Assembly (NCBI RefSeq): GCF_001426885.1
Contig: NZ_LMFP01000028.1
Span: 1,282,174 to 1,346,173 of the forward strand
DNA from: Pelomonas sp. Root1444
GTDB taxonomy: Bacteria > Pseudomonadota > Gammaproteobacteria > Burkholderiales > Burkholderiaceae_C
Direction of reading: 5' to 3'
Length of the DNA: 64,000 nucleotides
Shown here: in pieces, positions 17,601 through 26,262 of the stretch
Position numbering within the stretch: the stretch's first letter is position 1
Layout of the letters: every line of letters starts with the position of its first letter
Made by a program: the position numbers and the translations under genes
The notes under the pieces: model-generated
Told to the model about the DNA's origin: nothing
Seen by the model: only the letters and a program-made list of their open reading frames with translations
The model's database searches: none

Positions 17601-20600
17601 CCGGCGTGCTGGCCACGCTGCTGGTCAACGCCGATTTCCTCGGCCTGGCCGTGGCGTGGGACATTGCGCTGCCGCTGCTGCTGGCCTGGGTGCTGTCGCC
17701 GCTGTGGATAGGCCTGGCCAGCCGGCCGCGCGCGCGGCCGCGCCGCGAGGCCATCGCCGACGATGACCGTCACTACCTGCTGAGCGTCGCCCGCGACACC
17801 TGGCGCTGGTTCGAACGCTGGGTCACCAAGGACGACAACGACCTGCCGCCCGACAACGTGCAGTTCGACCCCGACGTCGCCGTCGCCCACCGCACGTCGC
17901 CCACCAACATCGGCCTGTACCTGCTGTCGGCCTGCTGCGCGCGGGAGTTCGGCTGGCTGCACGACGTGGGCCTGGCCGAGCGCGTCACGCGCACGCTGGA
18001 CACGCTGGACAAGCTGCCCCGCCACCGCGGCCATTTCTACAACTGGATCGACACGCAGCGGCTGGCCGTGCTGGAGCCGCCCTACGTGTCGGCCGTCGAC
18101 AGCGGCAACCTGTGCGCGCACCTGCTGGTGGTCGCGGCGGCCTGCGAGGGCTTCGCCCGAGGTGGCGACGGCATGCCGCCGCCGCCCGAGGTCGCCGAGG
18201 CGCTGGACCGCGTGGCCGCCCGCGCCCGCGAGATGGCGCTGGCGCACGACTTCCGCTGGCTGTACGACCCGCAGCGCCGCCTGCTGCACATCGGCGCCAT
18301 CGCCACGCCGGGCGCCGAGCATGGCGACGAGCGGCTCGACCAGAACCACTACGACCTGCTGGCGTCCGAGGCGCGCCTGGCCAGCCTGGTGGCCATCGCC
18401 AAGGGCGACCTGCCGGCCTCGCACTGGGGCGCCCTGGGCCGGCCGTTCTTCTCGCGCGGCCAGGTGACGGGGCTGAAGAGCTGGTCGGGCTCGATGTTCG
18501 AGATGCTGATGCCGTCGCTGGTGCTGGACGAGCCGGCCGGCAGTGCGCTGGCGGACGCGGCGCGCGCCACGGTGATGGAGCAGATCCGCGCCGGCCGCGC
18601 CAAAGGCCTGCCCTGGGGCGTGTCCGAAAGCGCCTATGCCAAGCGCGACGAGAGCCTGGCCTACCAGTACGGCCCGCAGGGCAACGCCGCGCTCGCGCTG
18701 CGCGACACGCCGCCCGAGGAGGTCGTCATCGCGCCCTATGCCACGCTGATGGCGACCATGGTCATGCCGCGCGCGGCAGTGGCCAACCTGCGCCACCTGC
18801 AGGCGCTGGGCGCGCGCCATGAGCTGGGCTTCATGGAGGCGCTGGACTACACGGCCAGCCGCCAGCCGGAGGCCACCGGCGAGGCCGAGGAACCCCGCCG
18901 CAGCGGCCCGCGCCTGCAGCGCATCGCCACGACGATGAGCCACCACCACGGCATGTCGTTGATCGCGCTGACCGAGGTGCTGTGCGGCGGCGCGCCGCAG
19001 CGCTGGGCCGACGCCGAGCCGCGGCTGTCCGCGGTGCGCTGGCTGCTGCACGAGCGCGCGCCGCACGAGGTGCCGCCGCTGAAGGAGCCGCCCGCCACGC
19101 CCACGCGTGCCGCGCCGCGCCGCGTCCACGTCTCGCTCGTCGTGCCCGACACCCGCGGCCGCGCCCTGCCCGGCACCTCATGGCTGGGCCACGGCAGGCT
19201 CAGCGCCATGCTGCGCGAGCACGGCGGCGGCACGCTGCTGTTCGGCGAACCGGGCCAGCAGATCCTCATCAGCCGCTGGCATGACGACCTCGCCCAGGAT
19301 CTGCTCGGCCACCACCTGCACCTGCGCGACCTGGACACGCCCTGGCCGGCCAACACCGAGGGCAGCTGGCGCGGCGAGCCCGAGGTCAGCCCCTGGCGAT
19401 CGCTCACGCTGCGGCCCACGCCCGGCCCGCAATGGCGCTACAGCGCGCGGCTGCACCCGGCCAGCGCGCAGTTCAACGCCGAGGGCGAGCAGCTGCAGGC
19501 GCACACCGAGGTGTGGGTGGCGGTGGAGGACGACGTCGAGCTGCGCCGCATCACGCTGCGCAACCTGTCCGACCGCGAGCGCCGCGTGGCGCTGGTGTCC
19601 AGCTTCGAGCCGGTGCTGGCGCCCGCGCGCGCCGACCTGGCCCACCCGGCCTTCGGCAAGCTCTTTTTGAAGGTGGGCTGGCAGCCCGACAAGCGTGCCC
19701 TGTACTGGGAGCGCCTGCCGCGCGGCCACAAGGAGGCGGGCGTGCATGCGGTGCATGCGCTGGTCGGCCAGGAGCTGGAAGGCGGCGCGCGCCTGGAGCG
19801 GCTGCAGGCGGGCGCGGACCGCGCCGCCTGGCTGGCGCGCGGCGGCCGGCCCGGGCAGCCGGGCGGCGCGATCGCCCGCGCCGACGCCAAGGCCTTGCTG
19901 GCCGGCAACGTGCCCGGCCTGCACGACGAGGCCGGCGCGCTGGACACCGGCAACGACCCGATCTCGCTGCTGCATTTCGCGCTGACGCTGCCGCCCGGCG
20001 CGCGCGTGACGCTGACGCTGGCCACCGCCGCCGCGCCCGAGGCGCAGACGCTGACCCACCTGCTGGACAAGCTGGCCCAGCCCGCGCTGCGCGAGCGCAC
20101 GCTGATGCTGGCCCACACGATGGCCGGTGTGCGCACGCAGGGCGCGGGTCTCGCGCCGGGCGCCTGGCGCGCGGGGCTGGCATTGCAGACGCTGCTGACC
20201 TCGCAGGCCGCGCGCGAAGGCGTGCCGGCACTGGAGGGCAGCTTCCAGCGCGATGCGCTGTGGCGCCATGGCGTGTCGGGCGATGCACCCATCATCCTGA
20301 TCCGCGTCGCAGACACGACCGGCGTGCTGATGGTGCGCGAGCTCTGCGCGCTGCTGCAGGCGCAGAACAGCCCGCTGTCGGTGGACATCGTCGTGCTAGA
20401 CGCCGAGCCGGCGTCCTACCTGGCGCCGGTGTCGCGCGCGCTGCGCTCGCTGGCCGAGCAGCAGCAGCGCGGCCGCGCGCGCCTGCACGTGCTGTCAGAC
20501 AGCGTCGTGCAGGACGACACGCGCTTTGCGCTGAACCTGCTGGCGCGCGTGCGCTGGTTCGCCGACGGCCGGCCGCTGGCGCAGCAGCTCGAACGCATCG

Positions 20601-23209
20601 CCGCGCCGCACGAGCAGGCCGCCAAGGCACGCCGCGCCGCGGGCGCCAGCCATGTGCTGTGGCGGCCGGCCGAGCCCGGCACCGTGCAGCCGCCGCATGA
20701 CTTCGACGCCGCCAGCGGTGCCTGCAGCTTCACGCTGGCGCCGCGCCACCAGCCGCCGCGGCCCTGGGTCAACGTCATCGCCAACGAGGCCTTCGGCTGC
20801 CAGGTGTCCGAGCGCGGCGCCGGCATGGCCTGGGCGGGCAACAGCCGGCTGCACCAGGTCACGCCCTGGTCCAACGACGCGCTGCTGGACTCGCCGGGCG
20901 AATGGCTGATCCTGCATTGCCTGGACAGCGGCTTGGCCTGGCTGTTGGGCCGCGCCAGCGCCCGCCAATCGGTGGCGCACCTGCCCGGCGCGACGGCCAT
21001 GGCCTTCGCGCTGCCTGGGCTGGTCGTGCGCCTGCGCTGGACGGTGGACGCCCAGGCGGCCGTGCGCCAATGCCAGGTCGAGCTGCATGCCGCGCCCGGC
21101 ACCGCGCCGCGGCGCCTGCGCCTGCTGGCCGCGGCGCAATGGCAGATGGGCATGGACAGCAGCGCGCGCCGCAGCGTCGTGACGCGGCTGGACGTGCCGG
21201 CCAGTGCGCAGGCCGACGCGCCGCTGCTGGCGCTGGCGACGCAGGCGGACGGCCTCAACGGCTTCGGCGGCCAGACGGCCTGGATGGCGCTGCGCCCGAC
21301 GCGCGGCGGTGACGTGACGGCCGACCAGGTGCCCGAGCTTGGCGACGACCACGCGCTGTGGCCGTGGCCGCAGGAAGCCGGCTTCGCCGCCGACCTGAAC
21401 CCGCCGCGCATCTGGAATGCGGCCGTCGAGGCCAGCGGCGACCGCCGCCTGCTGTTCGACAACGAGGGCCGCCTCGTCATGCCGCATGCGCTGGACGGCC
21501 AGGCCGGCCCGGGCACCGACCCGGCCGCGCTGCTGGCCGTGCCGCTGCGCCTGGAAGCCGGGCACGCCTGGCACTGCACCGTGCTGCTGGGCCATGCGCC
21601 CAACCTGGCCGCCGCCCGCGAGCAGGCGCGCGCGGCCTGGCAGGTCGACCCGCTGCTGCGCCTGGCTGCGCAGCGCCAGGTATGGCGGAGCCTGAGCGCG
21701 CCGGTGCAGGTGGCCACGCCGGATGCGGGCTTCGACGCCCTCGTCAACCACTGGCTGCCGGCCCAGGTGCTGGGCTGCCGCATCTGGGGCCGCGCAGGCT
21801 TCTACCAAGCCGGCGGTGCGTTCGGCTTCCGCGACCAGCTGCAGGACGCGATGGCGCTGGTGCAACACGCGCCCGAGCGGCTGGCCGAACAGATCCGCCG
21901 CCATGCGCGGCGCCAGTTCCCGCAGGGCGACGTGCAGCACTGGTGGCACGAGCCGGCCGGCGCGGGCGTGCGCACGCATTTCGCCGACGACCGGCTGTGG
22001 CTGGCGCTGGCGCTGGCGCTCTACACCGAGCGCACGGGGGACACCAGGCTGGCCGACGAGCAACTGCCCTTCATCGAAGGCCGCGCCGTGCCCGAAGGGG
22101 CGGAGGACATCTACGAGACGCCCGCCATCAGCGCCGAGACGGCCAGCCTGTACGAACATGCCGCGCGGTCCATCGACGTCAGCCTGCCGGTGGGCGCGCA
22201 CGGGCTGCCGCTGTTCGGCACCGGCGACTGGAACGACGGCATGAACCGCGTCGGCGCCGAGGGGCGTGGCGAGTCGGTATGGATGGGCTTCTTCCTGTGC
22301 GCCGTCATCGACGCGCTGGTGCCGATGGCACTGGCCCGCGGCGAAGCGGCCCGCGCCGAACGCTGGCGCGAGGCCCGCCGGCAGCTCTCTGCCGCGCTGG
22401 ACGCCAACGCCTGGGACGGCGACTGGTACCGCCGCGGCTGGTTCGACGACGGCAGCGTGCTGGGCACGCACACCGCCAGCGAATGCCGCATCGACCTCAT
22501 CGTGCAGGCCTGGGCCGTACTGACCGGCGCCGCCCAGCCCGAGCGCGCCGCGCGTGCACTGGACAGCGCCTGGCAGGAGCTGCACGACCGCGACGCCCAC
22601 CTGCTGCGGCTGCTGTGGCCACCGTTGAAGGACCACCGGCCCGAAGCGGGCTACATCCAGGCCTACCCGGGCGGCGTGCGCGAGAACGGCGGCCAGTACA
22701 ACCATGCCGCCGTCTGGGCGCTGATGGCCAGCGCCCGGCTGGGCCAGGCCGAGCACGCCTGGGCGGCGTTCACGGCGATCAGCCCGGCGCACCGCGGTGC
22801 GCACGGCGCGACCTATGGCCTGGAGCCGTTTGCCGTGGCGGGCGACATCGAGACCGCCCAGCCTCACGCCGGCCGCGGCGGCTGGAGCTGGTACACCGGC
22901 GCGGCCGGCTGGTTGCTGCGCGCGGCGGTGGAATCGCTCTGCGGCGTGCGCCTGAGCCACGGGCGGTTGACCGTGCAGCCCTGCCTGCCGCCGCACTGGT
23001 CCCAGGCGCGCGTGCGCCTGGAGACGGGCGGGCGGCGCGTCGAGGTGCTGGTGCAGCGCGCCACGGCGAATGCCAAGGTGCCGGCGGGCTACCGCCTGCT
23101 GGCGCCCGGCACCACGCTGGTGCTGGCCGACGCGCCGGGTGAGCTGAAACTGTGGGTGCCGGCCACCGACCGTGCGCTGGCGCCGCGGGACGAGCCGGCC
23201 CTGGTTTGA
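14621..23209 (+). CDS. ndvB: Cyclic beta-1,2-glucan synthase (NdvB/ChvB type)
   Basis: A 2862-residue inner-membrane enzyme, about the size of rhizobial NdvB/ChvB. It would use UDP-glucose to build and cyclise beta-1,2-glucan for the periplasm. Membrane segments flank a glycosyltransferase domain (GT84-like) at about residues 445-880; its TLDSDTALPPG contains Asp668 and Asp670. A glycoamylase-like region follows (about 1040-1460), with YNWIDTQ and TMSHHHGMSLIALTEVL. The C-terminal half is a GH94-type phosphorylase region with FGTGDWNDGMNRVG (Asp2536-Asp2539), thought to control chain length. An in-frame ATG at 14663 is a possible alternative start. No ChvA/NdvA-type exporter is present in the window. 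These glucans serve osmotic adaptation and host interaction in known producers. Confidence 0.93.
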   Translation: MPAPLLRARGDSAAMVDSPPAPPAPPPQDLTPTGATSAFLRVAAGPEAAAPAVRAVQFGAERFAEHGRSLAAAQRVDDDSRKPRPFFPRLKGNLLVWSAALEVLSEEGLQADTDPAHAWLLDNARLLQQQLDEVLHDLPRSYFQRLPRLADEPLQGLPRVYGVAWAWVSHADSSLDMALMRHFLAGHHETHALTLRELWALPSTLRVVLVENLRRLAERAAWRHLARRAAQRLFEAMPQLDAPAVQRQLAEWQAGWPRDPALIALAVRLHERLVDRSLARPEEGDAPDSAWAAARHWINELLPDVVAAQAAEQNESAADHQSIRNAIGSLRRLGAADWAGLFETVHPALKALGRIDIYGQEHESTQDRAVHAIEALAARHGLAESDVAQVLRLLCSDPAWPADAAERAPLHWLTGRGRPQLLQELRVRELWPERATAALLRHRAFIYLSSLAVLGGAAMGLLLALGLPADAAWPMAVAAALLALLPASEALVALANRLISECAPPLRLPRLAWPEGIPPTSRTLVIIPCMLTRPKSIATLLAQLERHHLANLEAEAQFALLSDFGDAKTEHLAEDGALIAQARAGIETLNQRYGQACGGLPRFLLLHRERRWSETEQRWIGWERKRGKTEALVALLAGSPPDALPDRFIDLGALSTPAPGIRHIVTLDSDTALPPGALRELVAIAAHPLNRPRVAAGPGGAVTVVHGHGMLQPRIATPLATAAGSSTVHGTWFHSLFAGQPGLDPYSTASSEVYQDLFDEGSAAGKGLIDVQAAAQVLAHRLPEGQVLSHDLLEGSLMRCAGVSDVTLVESAPMHADVAASRIHRWTRGDWQLLPFIAHPRRWGLRAIHVWKMLDNLRRSLVAPASLLLLVMSWLGLGLRPGWALAAVAAAFGAGPLMGALAACAPTRDRISLPRFYRQAAIELGRAVAGTLWHLAMLPAMTWLQLDAIGRALWRQRVSRRGLLEWTTADAAEAAARTDWLPLWRQHRRLTISAGVLATLLVNADFLGLAVAWDIALPLLLAWVLSPLWIGLASRPRARPRREAIADDDRHYLLSVARDTWRWFERWVTKDDNDLPPDNVQFDPDVAVAHRTSPTNIGLYLLSACCAREFGWLHDVGLAERVTRTLDTLDKLPRHRGHFYNWIDTQRLAVLEPPYVSAVDSGNLCAHLLVVAAACEGFARGGDGMPPPPEVAEALDRVAARAREMALAHDFRWLYDPQRRLLHIGAIATPGAEHGDERLDQNHYDLLASEARLASLVAIAKGDLPASHWGALGRPFFSRGQVTGLKSWSGSMFEMLMPSLVLDEPAGSALADAARATVMEQIRAGRAKGLPWGVSESAYAKRDESLAYQYGPQGNAALALRDTPPEEVVIAPYATLMATMVMPRAAVANLRHLQALGARHELGFMEALDYTASRQPEATGEAEEPRRSGPRLQRIATTMSHHHGMSLIALTEVLCGGAPQRWADAEPRLSAVRWLLHERAPHEVPPLKEPPATPTRAAPRRVHVSLVVPDTRGRALPGTSWLGHGRLSAMLREHGGGTLLFGEPGQQILISRWHDDLAQDLLGHHLHLRDLDTPWPANTEGSWRGEPEVSPWRSLTLRPTPGPQWRYSARLHPASAQFNAEGEQLQAHTEVWVAVEDDVELRRITLRNLSDRERRVALVSSFEPVLAPARADLAHPAFGKLFLKVGWQPDKRALYWERLPRGHKEAGVHAVHALVGQELEGGARLERLQAGADRAAWLARGGRPGQPGGAIARADAKALLAGNVPGLHDEAGALDTGNDPISLLHFALTLPPGARVTLTLATAAAPEAQTLTHLLDKLAQPALRERTLMLAHTMAGVRTQGAGLAPGAWRAGLALQTLLTSQAAREGVPALEGSFQRDALWRHGVSGDAPIILIRVADTTGVLMVRELCALLQAQNSPLSVDIVVLDAEPASYLAPVSRALRSLAEQQQRGRARLHVLSDSVVQDDTRFALNLLARVRWFADGRPLAQQLERIAAPHEQAAKARRAAGASHVLWRPAEPGTVQPPHDFDAASGACSFTLAPRHQPPRPWVNVIANEAFGCQVSERGAGMAWAGNSRLHQVTPWSNDALLDSPGEWLILHCLDSGLAWLLGRASARQSVAHLPGATAMAFALPGLVVRLRWTVDAQAAVRQCQVELHAAPGTAPRRLRLLAAAQWQMGMDSSARRSVVTRLDVPASAQADAPLLALATQADGLNGFGGQTAWMALRPTRGGDVTADQVPELGDDHALWPWPQEAGFAADLNPPRIWNAAVEASGDRRLLFDNEGRLVMPHALDGQAGPGTDPAALLAVPLRLEAGHAWHCTVLLGHAPNLAAAREQARAAWQVDPLLRLAAQRQVWRSLSAPVQVATPDAGFDALVNHWLPAQVLGCRIWGRAGFYQAGGAFGFRDQLQDAMALVQHAPERLAEQIRRHARRQFPQGDVQHWWHEPAGAGVRTHFADDRLWLALALALYTERTGDTRLADEQLPFIEGRAVPEGAEDIYETPAISAETASLYEHAARSIDVSLPVGAHGLPLFGTGDWNDGMNRVGAEGRGESVWMGFFLCAVIDALVPMALARGEAARAERWREARRQLSAALDANAWDGDWYRRGWFDDGSVLGTHTASECRIDLIVQAWAVLTGAAQPERAARALDSAWQELHDRDAHLLRLLWPPLKDHRPEAGYIQAYPGGVRENGGQYNHAAVWALMASARLGQAEHAWAAFTAISPAHRGAHGATYGLEPFAVAGDIETAQPHAGRGGWSWYTGAAGWLLRAAVESLCGVRLSHGRLTVQPCLPPHWSQARVRLETGGRRVEVLVQRATANAKVPAGYRLLAPGTTLVLADAPGELKLWVPATDRALAPRDEPALV

Positions 23210-23232
23210 AAAAAAGGCGACCGGCAAAAGAA

Positions 23233-23254
23233 GAGCGGCCCCGCAGGGCCGCTC
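23233..23254 (-). terminator. Hairpin terminator for the small minus-strand membrane protein gene
   Basis: GAGCGGCCC (23233-23241) and GGGCCGCTC (23246-23254) form a perfect 9-bp stem with a 4-base loop. Read on the minus strand it is followed by CTTCTTTTGCC, so it suits the minus-strand gene ending at 23275. On the plus strand no T-run follows; it could still end ndvB transcription weakly. Confidence 0.6.
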
Positions 23255-23274
23255 GACTCGGTCAGCCTTACGCG

Positions 23275-23478
23275 TCAGGCGGTAAGGGTCAGGAAAATTG
23301 CCATGGCGACGCTGCCAAGAATGACGGTCGTGAACAGGCGGTGGCCGACGGCCGCATCGATGGCCTCCAACGAACACAGTGCACGCTGGCTGCGGTCCGA
23401 CAGGTTGCGGCACTGGCGCAGGTGTGCGCCCAGGCTGTCCCGATGCTGACGCAAAAGAAGATCGGTGGCGCGGGACAT
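23275..23478 (-). CDS. Small protein with C-terminal membrane anchor (67 aa)
   Basis: A 67-residue protein chosen to start at 23478 because AAGGAG lies eight bases upstream on the minus strand; the longer frame upstream lacks such a site. Residues 1-45 are polar with many Arg and Gln, and residues 48-66 form one hydrophobic segment (LFTTVILGSVAMAIFLTLTA), so it looks like a tail-anchored inner-membrane protein. No family is recognised. It sits alone between ndvB and the osmoprotectant permease with its own terminator. Confidence 0.6.
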   Translation of the reverse strand: MSRATDLLLRQHRDSLGAHLRQCRNLSDRSQRALCSLEAIDAAVGHRLFTTVILGSVAMAIFLTLTA

Positions 23479-23594
23479 CAGGGGACTCCTTCGTTCTGGG
23501 GGGATTTCAACTTTAGTTCTCGAAACGCCAGGTTGCATTCAGAGATGGGGCGGCAACAGCGTAGGAAGCTTCCTACTTACATACCATCACTGGC

Positions 23595-25133
23595 ATGACG
23601 GCTCGGCTGTTACAACTCCTTCTCGCCACCTGGGCAATGTGGTTTCAGGGCAATCTGCATGCCGAGCCACTGAAAGTCGGCTCCAAGCGCTTCACCGAGA
23701 GCTACCTGCTCGGCGAAATCGTCAGCCAGACGCTGGCCGCTCAAGGCGTGCCGGCCGTGCACCGCCAGGGGCTGGGCAACACGGCCATCCTGGCCACTGC
23801 GCTGCAGCAGGGGCAGATCGATCTCTATCCCGAATACACCGGCACCATCGTGCGCGAGTTGCTCAAGCGCGAGTCGCTCGAGGATGCGCAGGCGCCGCTG
23901 GCGCAGATCAACGCCTGGCTGAAGCCGCTGGGTCTGAAGGCCGCCATCCCGCTGGGCTTCAACAACAGCTATGCGCTGGCGATGCGGGAGGCCGACGCGG
24001 CGCGGCTGGGTATCGCGACGATCTCCGAGCTGGCGGCCAAGGCGCCGCAGGGCACAACGGCGCTCAGGCCGGGCCTGTCGCATGAATTCATCGCCCGTGC
24101 CGACGGTTGGCCCGCGCTGCAGCATGCTTACGGCCTGACGCTGAAGCCCGGCAACGGCCTGGACCATGGCCTGGCCTACCAGGCACTGGCTGGCGGCCAG
24201 GTCGACCTCATCGACGTCTACACGACCGATGCGCAACTTGCGCGGCAGGCGGTGCGCGTGCTGCGTGATGACCGCCGCTTCTTCCCGCGCTACGACGCGG
24301 TGCTGCTGATGCGCGCGGGCGTCGACGACGGGCCGCTGCAGGGGCTGGCGGGCCGGCTGTCCGAAGCCCGCATGATCCAGCTCAACGCGGCGGCCGAGCT
24401 GGAAGGCCGGCCGTTCGCCGATGTGGCGCGAGGCTTCCTGCAGTCGTCGGTCCCGACCGCTGCCGCGGCGCCACCCCAGGGCTTCACCGCGCGGCTGCTG
24501 GCGCCGGACCTGGCCACGCTGCTCGCGCAGCACCTGGCGTTGGTGCTCGGCTCGCTGGCACTCGCGGTGGCGCTGGCCGTGCCGTTGGGCATCGCAGCCT
24601 ACCGGCTGCCGCGGCTGGCCGGCCCGCTGATGGCCGTCGTCGGCCTGCTGCAGACCCTGCCCTCACTGGCCTTGCTGGCCTTCCTGATCGCCCTCTTCGG
24701 CCGCATCGGCTTCGTGCCGGCGCTGCTGGCGCTGTTCGTCTACGCGCTGCTGCCCATCGTCCGCAACACGCACGCCGGCCTGCAGGGCGTGCCGGCCGGG
24801 CTGCCCCAGGCGGCGCTGGCACTGGGCCTGACGCCAGGCCAGACGCTGCGTGCCATCGAACTGCCGCTGGCGCTGCCGACGCTGATGGCGGGTGTGAAGA
24901 CGGCAGCCGTCACCAACGTCGGCACCGCCACCGTCGCGGCCTTCGTCGGCGCGGGCGGCCTCGGCGAGCGCATCGTCGCGGGCCTCGCCGTCAACGACAC
25001 GGCACTGATGCTGGCGGGCGCCCTGCCCGCCGCGGTGCTGGCGGTGGCCATGCAGCTCGTTTTCGACGCACTGGAGCGGCGCGCCACACGGCCTCACAAT
25101 CGGCGCGACGAATCTCCGCACCCAGGGATATGA
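23595..25133 (+). CDS. Fused osmoprotectant (quaternary amine) ABC binding protein/permease
   Basis: A 512-residue fusion. After a signal peptide (about 1-24), residues 25-290 form an OpuAC/ProX-like binding domain with VGSKRFTESYLLGEI, QGQIDLYPEYTGTIV and GGQVDLIDVYTTDAQ. Residues 305-495 form a ProW/OpuCB-like permease with about five membrane segments and the coupling motif ALALGLTPGQTLRAIELPLA. Proteins of this type import glycine betaine, choline, carnitine or related compounds, some ergothioneine. No ATP-binding subunit lies nearby, so the ATPase must be elsewhere or this copy is orphaned. Its stop overlaps the start of a binding lipoprotein gene (ATGA). Confidence 0.87.
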   Translation: MTARLLQLLLATWAMWFQGNLHAEPLKVGSKRFTESYLLGEIVSQTLAAQGVPAVHRQGLGNTAILATALQQGQIDLYPEYTGTIVRELLKRESLEDAQAPLAQINAWLKPLGLKAAIPLGFNNSYALAMREADAARLGIATISELAAKAPQGTTALRPGLSHEFIARADGWPALQHAYGLTLKPGNGLDHGLAYQALAGGQVDLIDVYTTDAQLARQAVRVLRDDRRFFPRYDAVLLMRAGVDDGPLQGLAGRLSEARMIQLNAAAELEGRPFADVARGFLQSSVPTAAAAPPQGFTARLLAPDLATLLAQHLALVLGSLALAVALAVPLGIAAYRLPRLAGPLMAVVGLLQTLPSLALLAFLIALFGRIGFVPALLALFVYALLPIVRNTHAGLQGVPAGLPQAALALGLTPGQTLRAIELPLALPTLMAGVKTAAVTNVGTATVAAFVGAGGLGERIVAGLAVNDTALMLAGALPAAVLAVAMQLVFDALERRATRPHNRRDESPHPGI

Positions 25134-25942
25134 ACGCAAAAGCGCGCGCGGGCTGGTGGGTCTTGGGCGTGATGGCGGCCGGCGCCACGCAGGCCGGCTG
25201 CTCGCGGATCATCGAGGCGCCAATGGCCCCCGTCGGCCTGAGCGTCAGCTTCGACGGTGAGCGCAGCAGTGGCATCTACCCGACGCTGCTGAACGAACTG
25301 GGCGCGGCCATCGGCTGCGAGTTCCGCATCCAGCGCATGCCGCGGGCGCGGGTGCAGAAGATGTTCGAGTCCGGGCAGGCCGACGTCCTGGTGCCGGCGT
25401 CCGCGTCGCCCGGGCGGGATGCCGACGGCGAGTTCGTCCCGCTCGTGCAGGTGCGCGCCAGCCTCATCACGCTGTCGCCCGGCAAGGCACCGCCTTCGCT
25501 GGCCGAGTTGCTGGCGTTGCGGCACTACAAGCTCGCCGTCGTGCGGGGCTTCACCTTCGGCACCGCCTACGACCAGGCGATCGCGACGCTGCGCGCGCAG
25601 CGCCGGCTCGTCGAGGAGCCCGACGCGGCCGGCGTCGCCCGCGCCCTTCGCCAGGGGCTCGCACAGGCGAGCGTCATGACGGCAAACATCTTCATCGGTA
25701 CCTTGACCAAGGACGCAGACTTCGCGCCGCTGATCAAACAGGTGCGGGTCGAGGCACTGGAGGAGCTCGGGTGGTCTGAAAGCGGCCTTTACCTGTCGCG
25801 CCACAGCCTGACCGACACCGACCGCCGCGCACTGCGCACCGCATTGACCCAGTCCGCCCGCTCGGGCCGCGTGTGGCAACTGTTCAACGACAGTTATCCG
25901 CCGGGCAGCCTGGCGGGGAGCATCAGGCCGCTGCTGCCGTAA
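25130..25942 (+). CDS. Extracellular solute-binding (PBPb-fold) lipoprotein
   Basis: A 270-residue protein with a lipoprotein signal: the lipobox TQAGC places the modified cysteine near residue 24. The rest follows the bacterial PBPb fold, with GIYPTLLNELGAAIGCEFRI, FESGQADVLVPASAS and LAVVRGFTFGTAYDQAI. Such proteins bind amino acids or related solutes, or act as sensor-like orphans without a transporter. It begins on an ATGA overlap with the osmoprotectant permease, so the two are co-translated. No cognate permease of the amino-acid type is nearby. The ligand is unknown. Confidence 0.75.
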   Translation: MNAKARAGWWVLGVMAAGATQAGCSRIIEAPMAPVGLSVSFDGERSSGIYPTLLNELGAAIGCEFRIQRMPRARVQKMFESGQADVLVPASASPGRDADGEFVPLVQVRASLITLSPGKAPPSLAELLALRHYKLAVVRGFTFGTAYDQAIATLRAQRRLVEEPDAAGVARALRQGLAQASVMTANIFIGTLTKDADFAPLIKQVRVEALEELGWSESGLYLSRHSLTDTDRRALRTALTQSARSGRVWQLFNDSYPPGSLAGSIRPLLP

Positions 25943-25956
25943 CGAGGACATCGAAC

Positions 25957-26003
25957 TGCAGAGCAAAAAGCAAAAAGCACTTAGGCTGCCGCGCTAAGTG
26001 CTT
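25957..26003 (-). terminator. Rho-independent terminator of the tRNA-Lys operon
   Basis: A 10-bp perfect stem (25975-25984 with 25994-26003, core AGCACTTAG/CTAAGTGCT) with a 9-base loop. On the minus strand it is followed by TTTTGCTTTTTGC. It lies 16 bases beyond the 3' end of tRNA-Lys(CTT). It may also stop plus-strand transcripts of the lipoprotein gene less efficiently. Confidence 0.85.
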
Positions 26004-26019
26004 GATTGCTTCTTAAATT

Positions 26020-26095
26020 TGGTGGGCCCTGAGTGACTCGAACACTCGACCTACGGATTAAGAGTCCGCTGCTCTACCAACTGAGCTAAGAGCCC
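26020..26095 (-). tRNA. tRNA-Lys (anticodon CTT)
   Basis: A 76-nt cloverleaf read on the minus strand. The acceptor stem GGGCTCT pairs with AGGGCCC (one G-T pair), the D-arm is AGCTCAGTTGGTAGAGC, the anticodon loop is CTCTTAA giving anticodon CTT, and the T-arm contains GTTCGAGT. CCA is encoded. It is the second gene of a two-tRNA transcript. Confidence 0.96.
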
Positions 26096-26167
26096 TGATT
26101 CAGCTTGGCAAGCCTTGCTGAGCCAATGATTGTAGCGTGGATTCCGTCGAATCAGCGCTGAAAAACC

Positions 26168-26243
26168 TGGTGGGATGTGCAGGATTCGAACCTGCGACCA
26201 ACGGATTAAAAGTCCGCTGCTCTACCGACTGAGCTAACATCCC
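26168..26243 (-). tRNA. tRNA-Lys (anticodon TTT)
   Basis: A 76-nt cloverleaf on the minus strand. The acceptor stem GGGATGT/ACATCCC is fully paired, the D-arm is AGCTCAGTCGGTAGAGC, the anticodon loop is CTTTTAA giving anticodon TTT, and the T-arm contains GTTCGAAT. CCA is encoded. It precedes tRNA-Lys(CTT) by 72 bases on the same transcript. Together the two read both lysine codons. Confidence 0.97.
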
Positions 26244-26262
26244 GCGTCAAGCAGAGCCTGCC

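Noticed and set aside
14933-19129. Very long minus-strand ORF (1398 codons) antisense to ndvB
   Set aside because: It has no domain features, is rich in Arg, Ala and Gly as expected from an antisense frame in high-GC DNA, and lies wholly inside a clear 2862-codon gene.
23233-23254. Terminator of ndvB on the plus strand
   Set aside because: The hairpin has no plus-strand T-run; the T-rich side lies on the minus strand, so it was assigned to the small gene.
20495-23413. Second long minus-strand ORF (972 codons) antisense to the ndvB end
   Set aside because: Same low-complexity composition; it would also read through the small membrane protein gene and its terminator.
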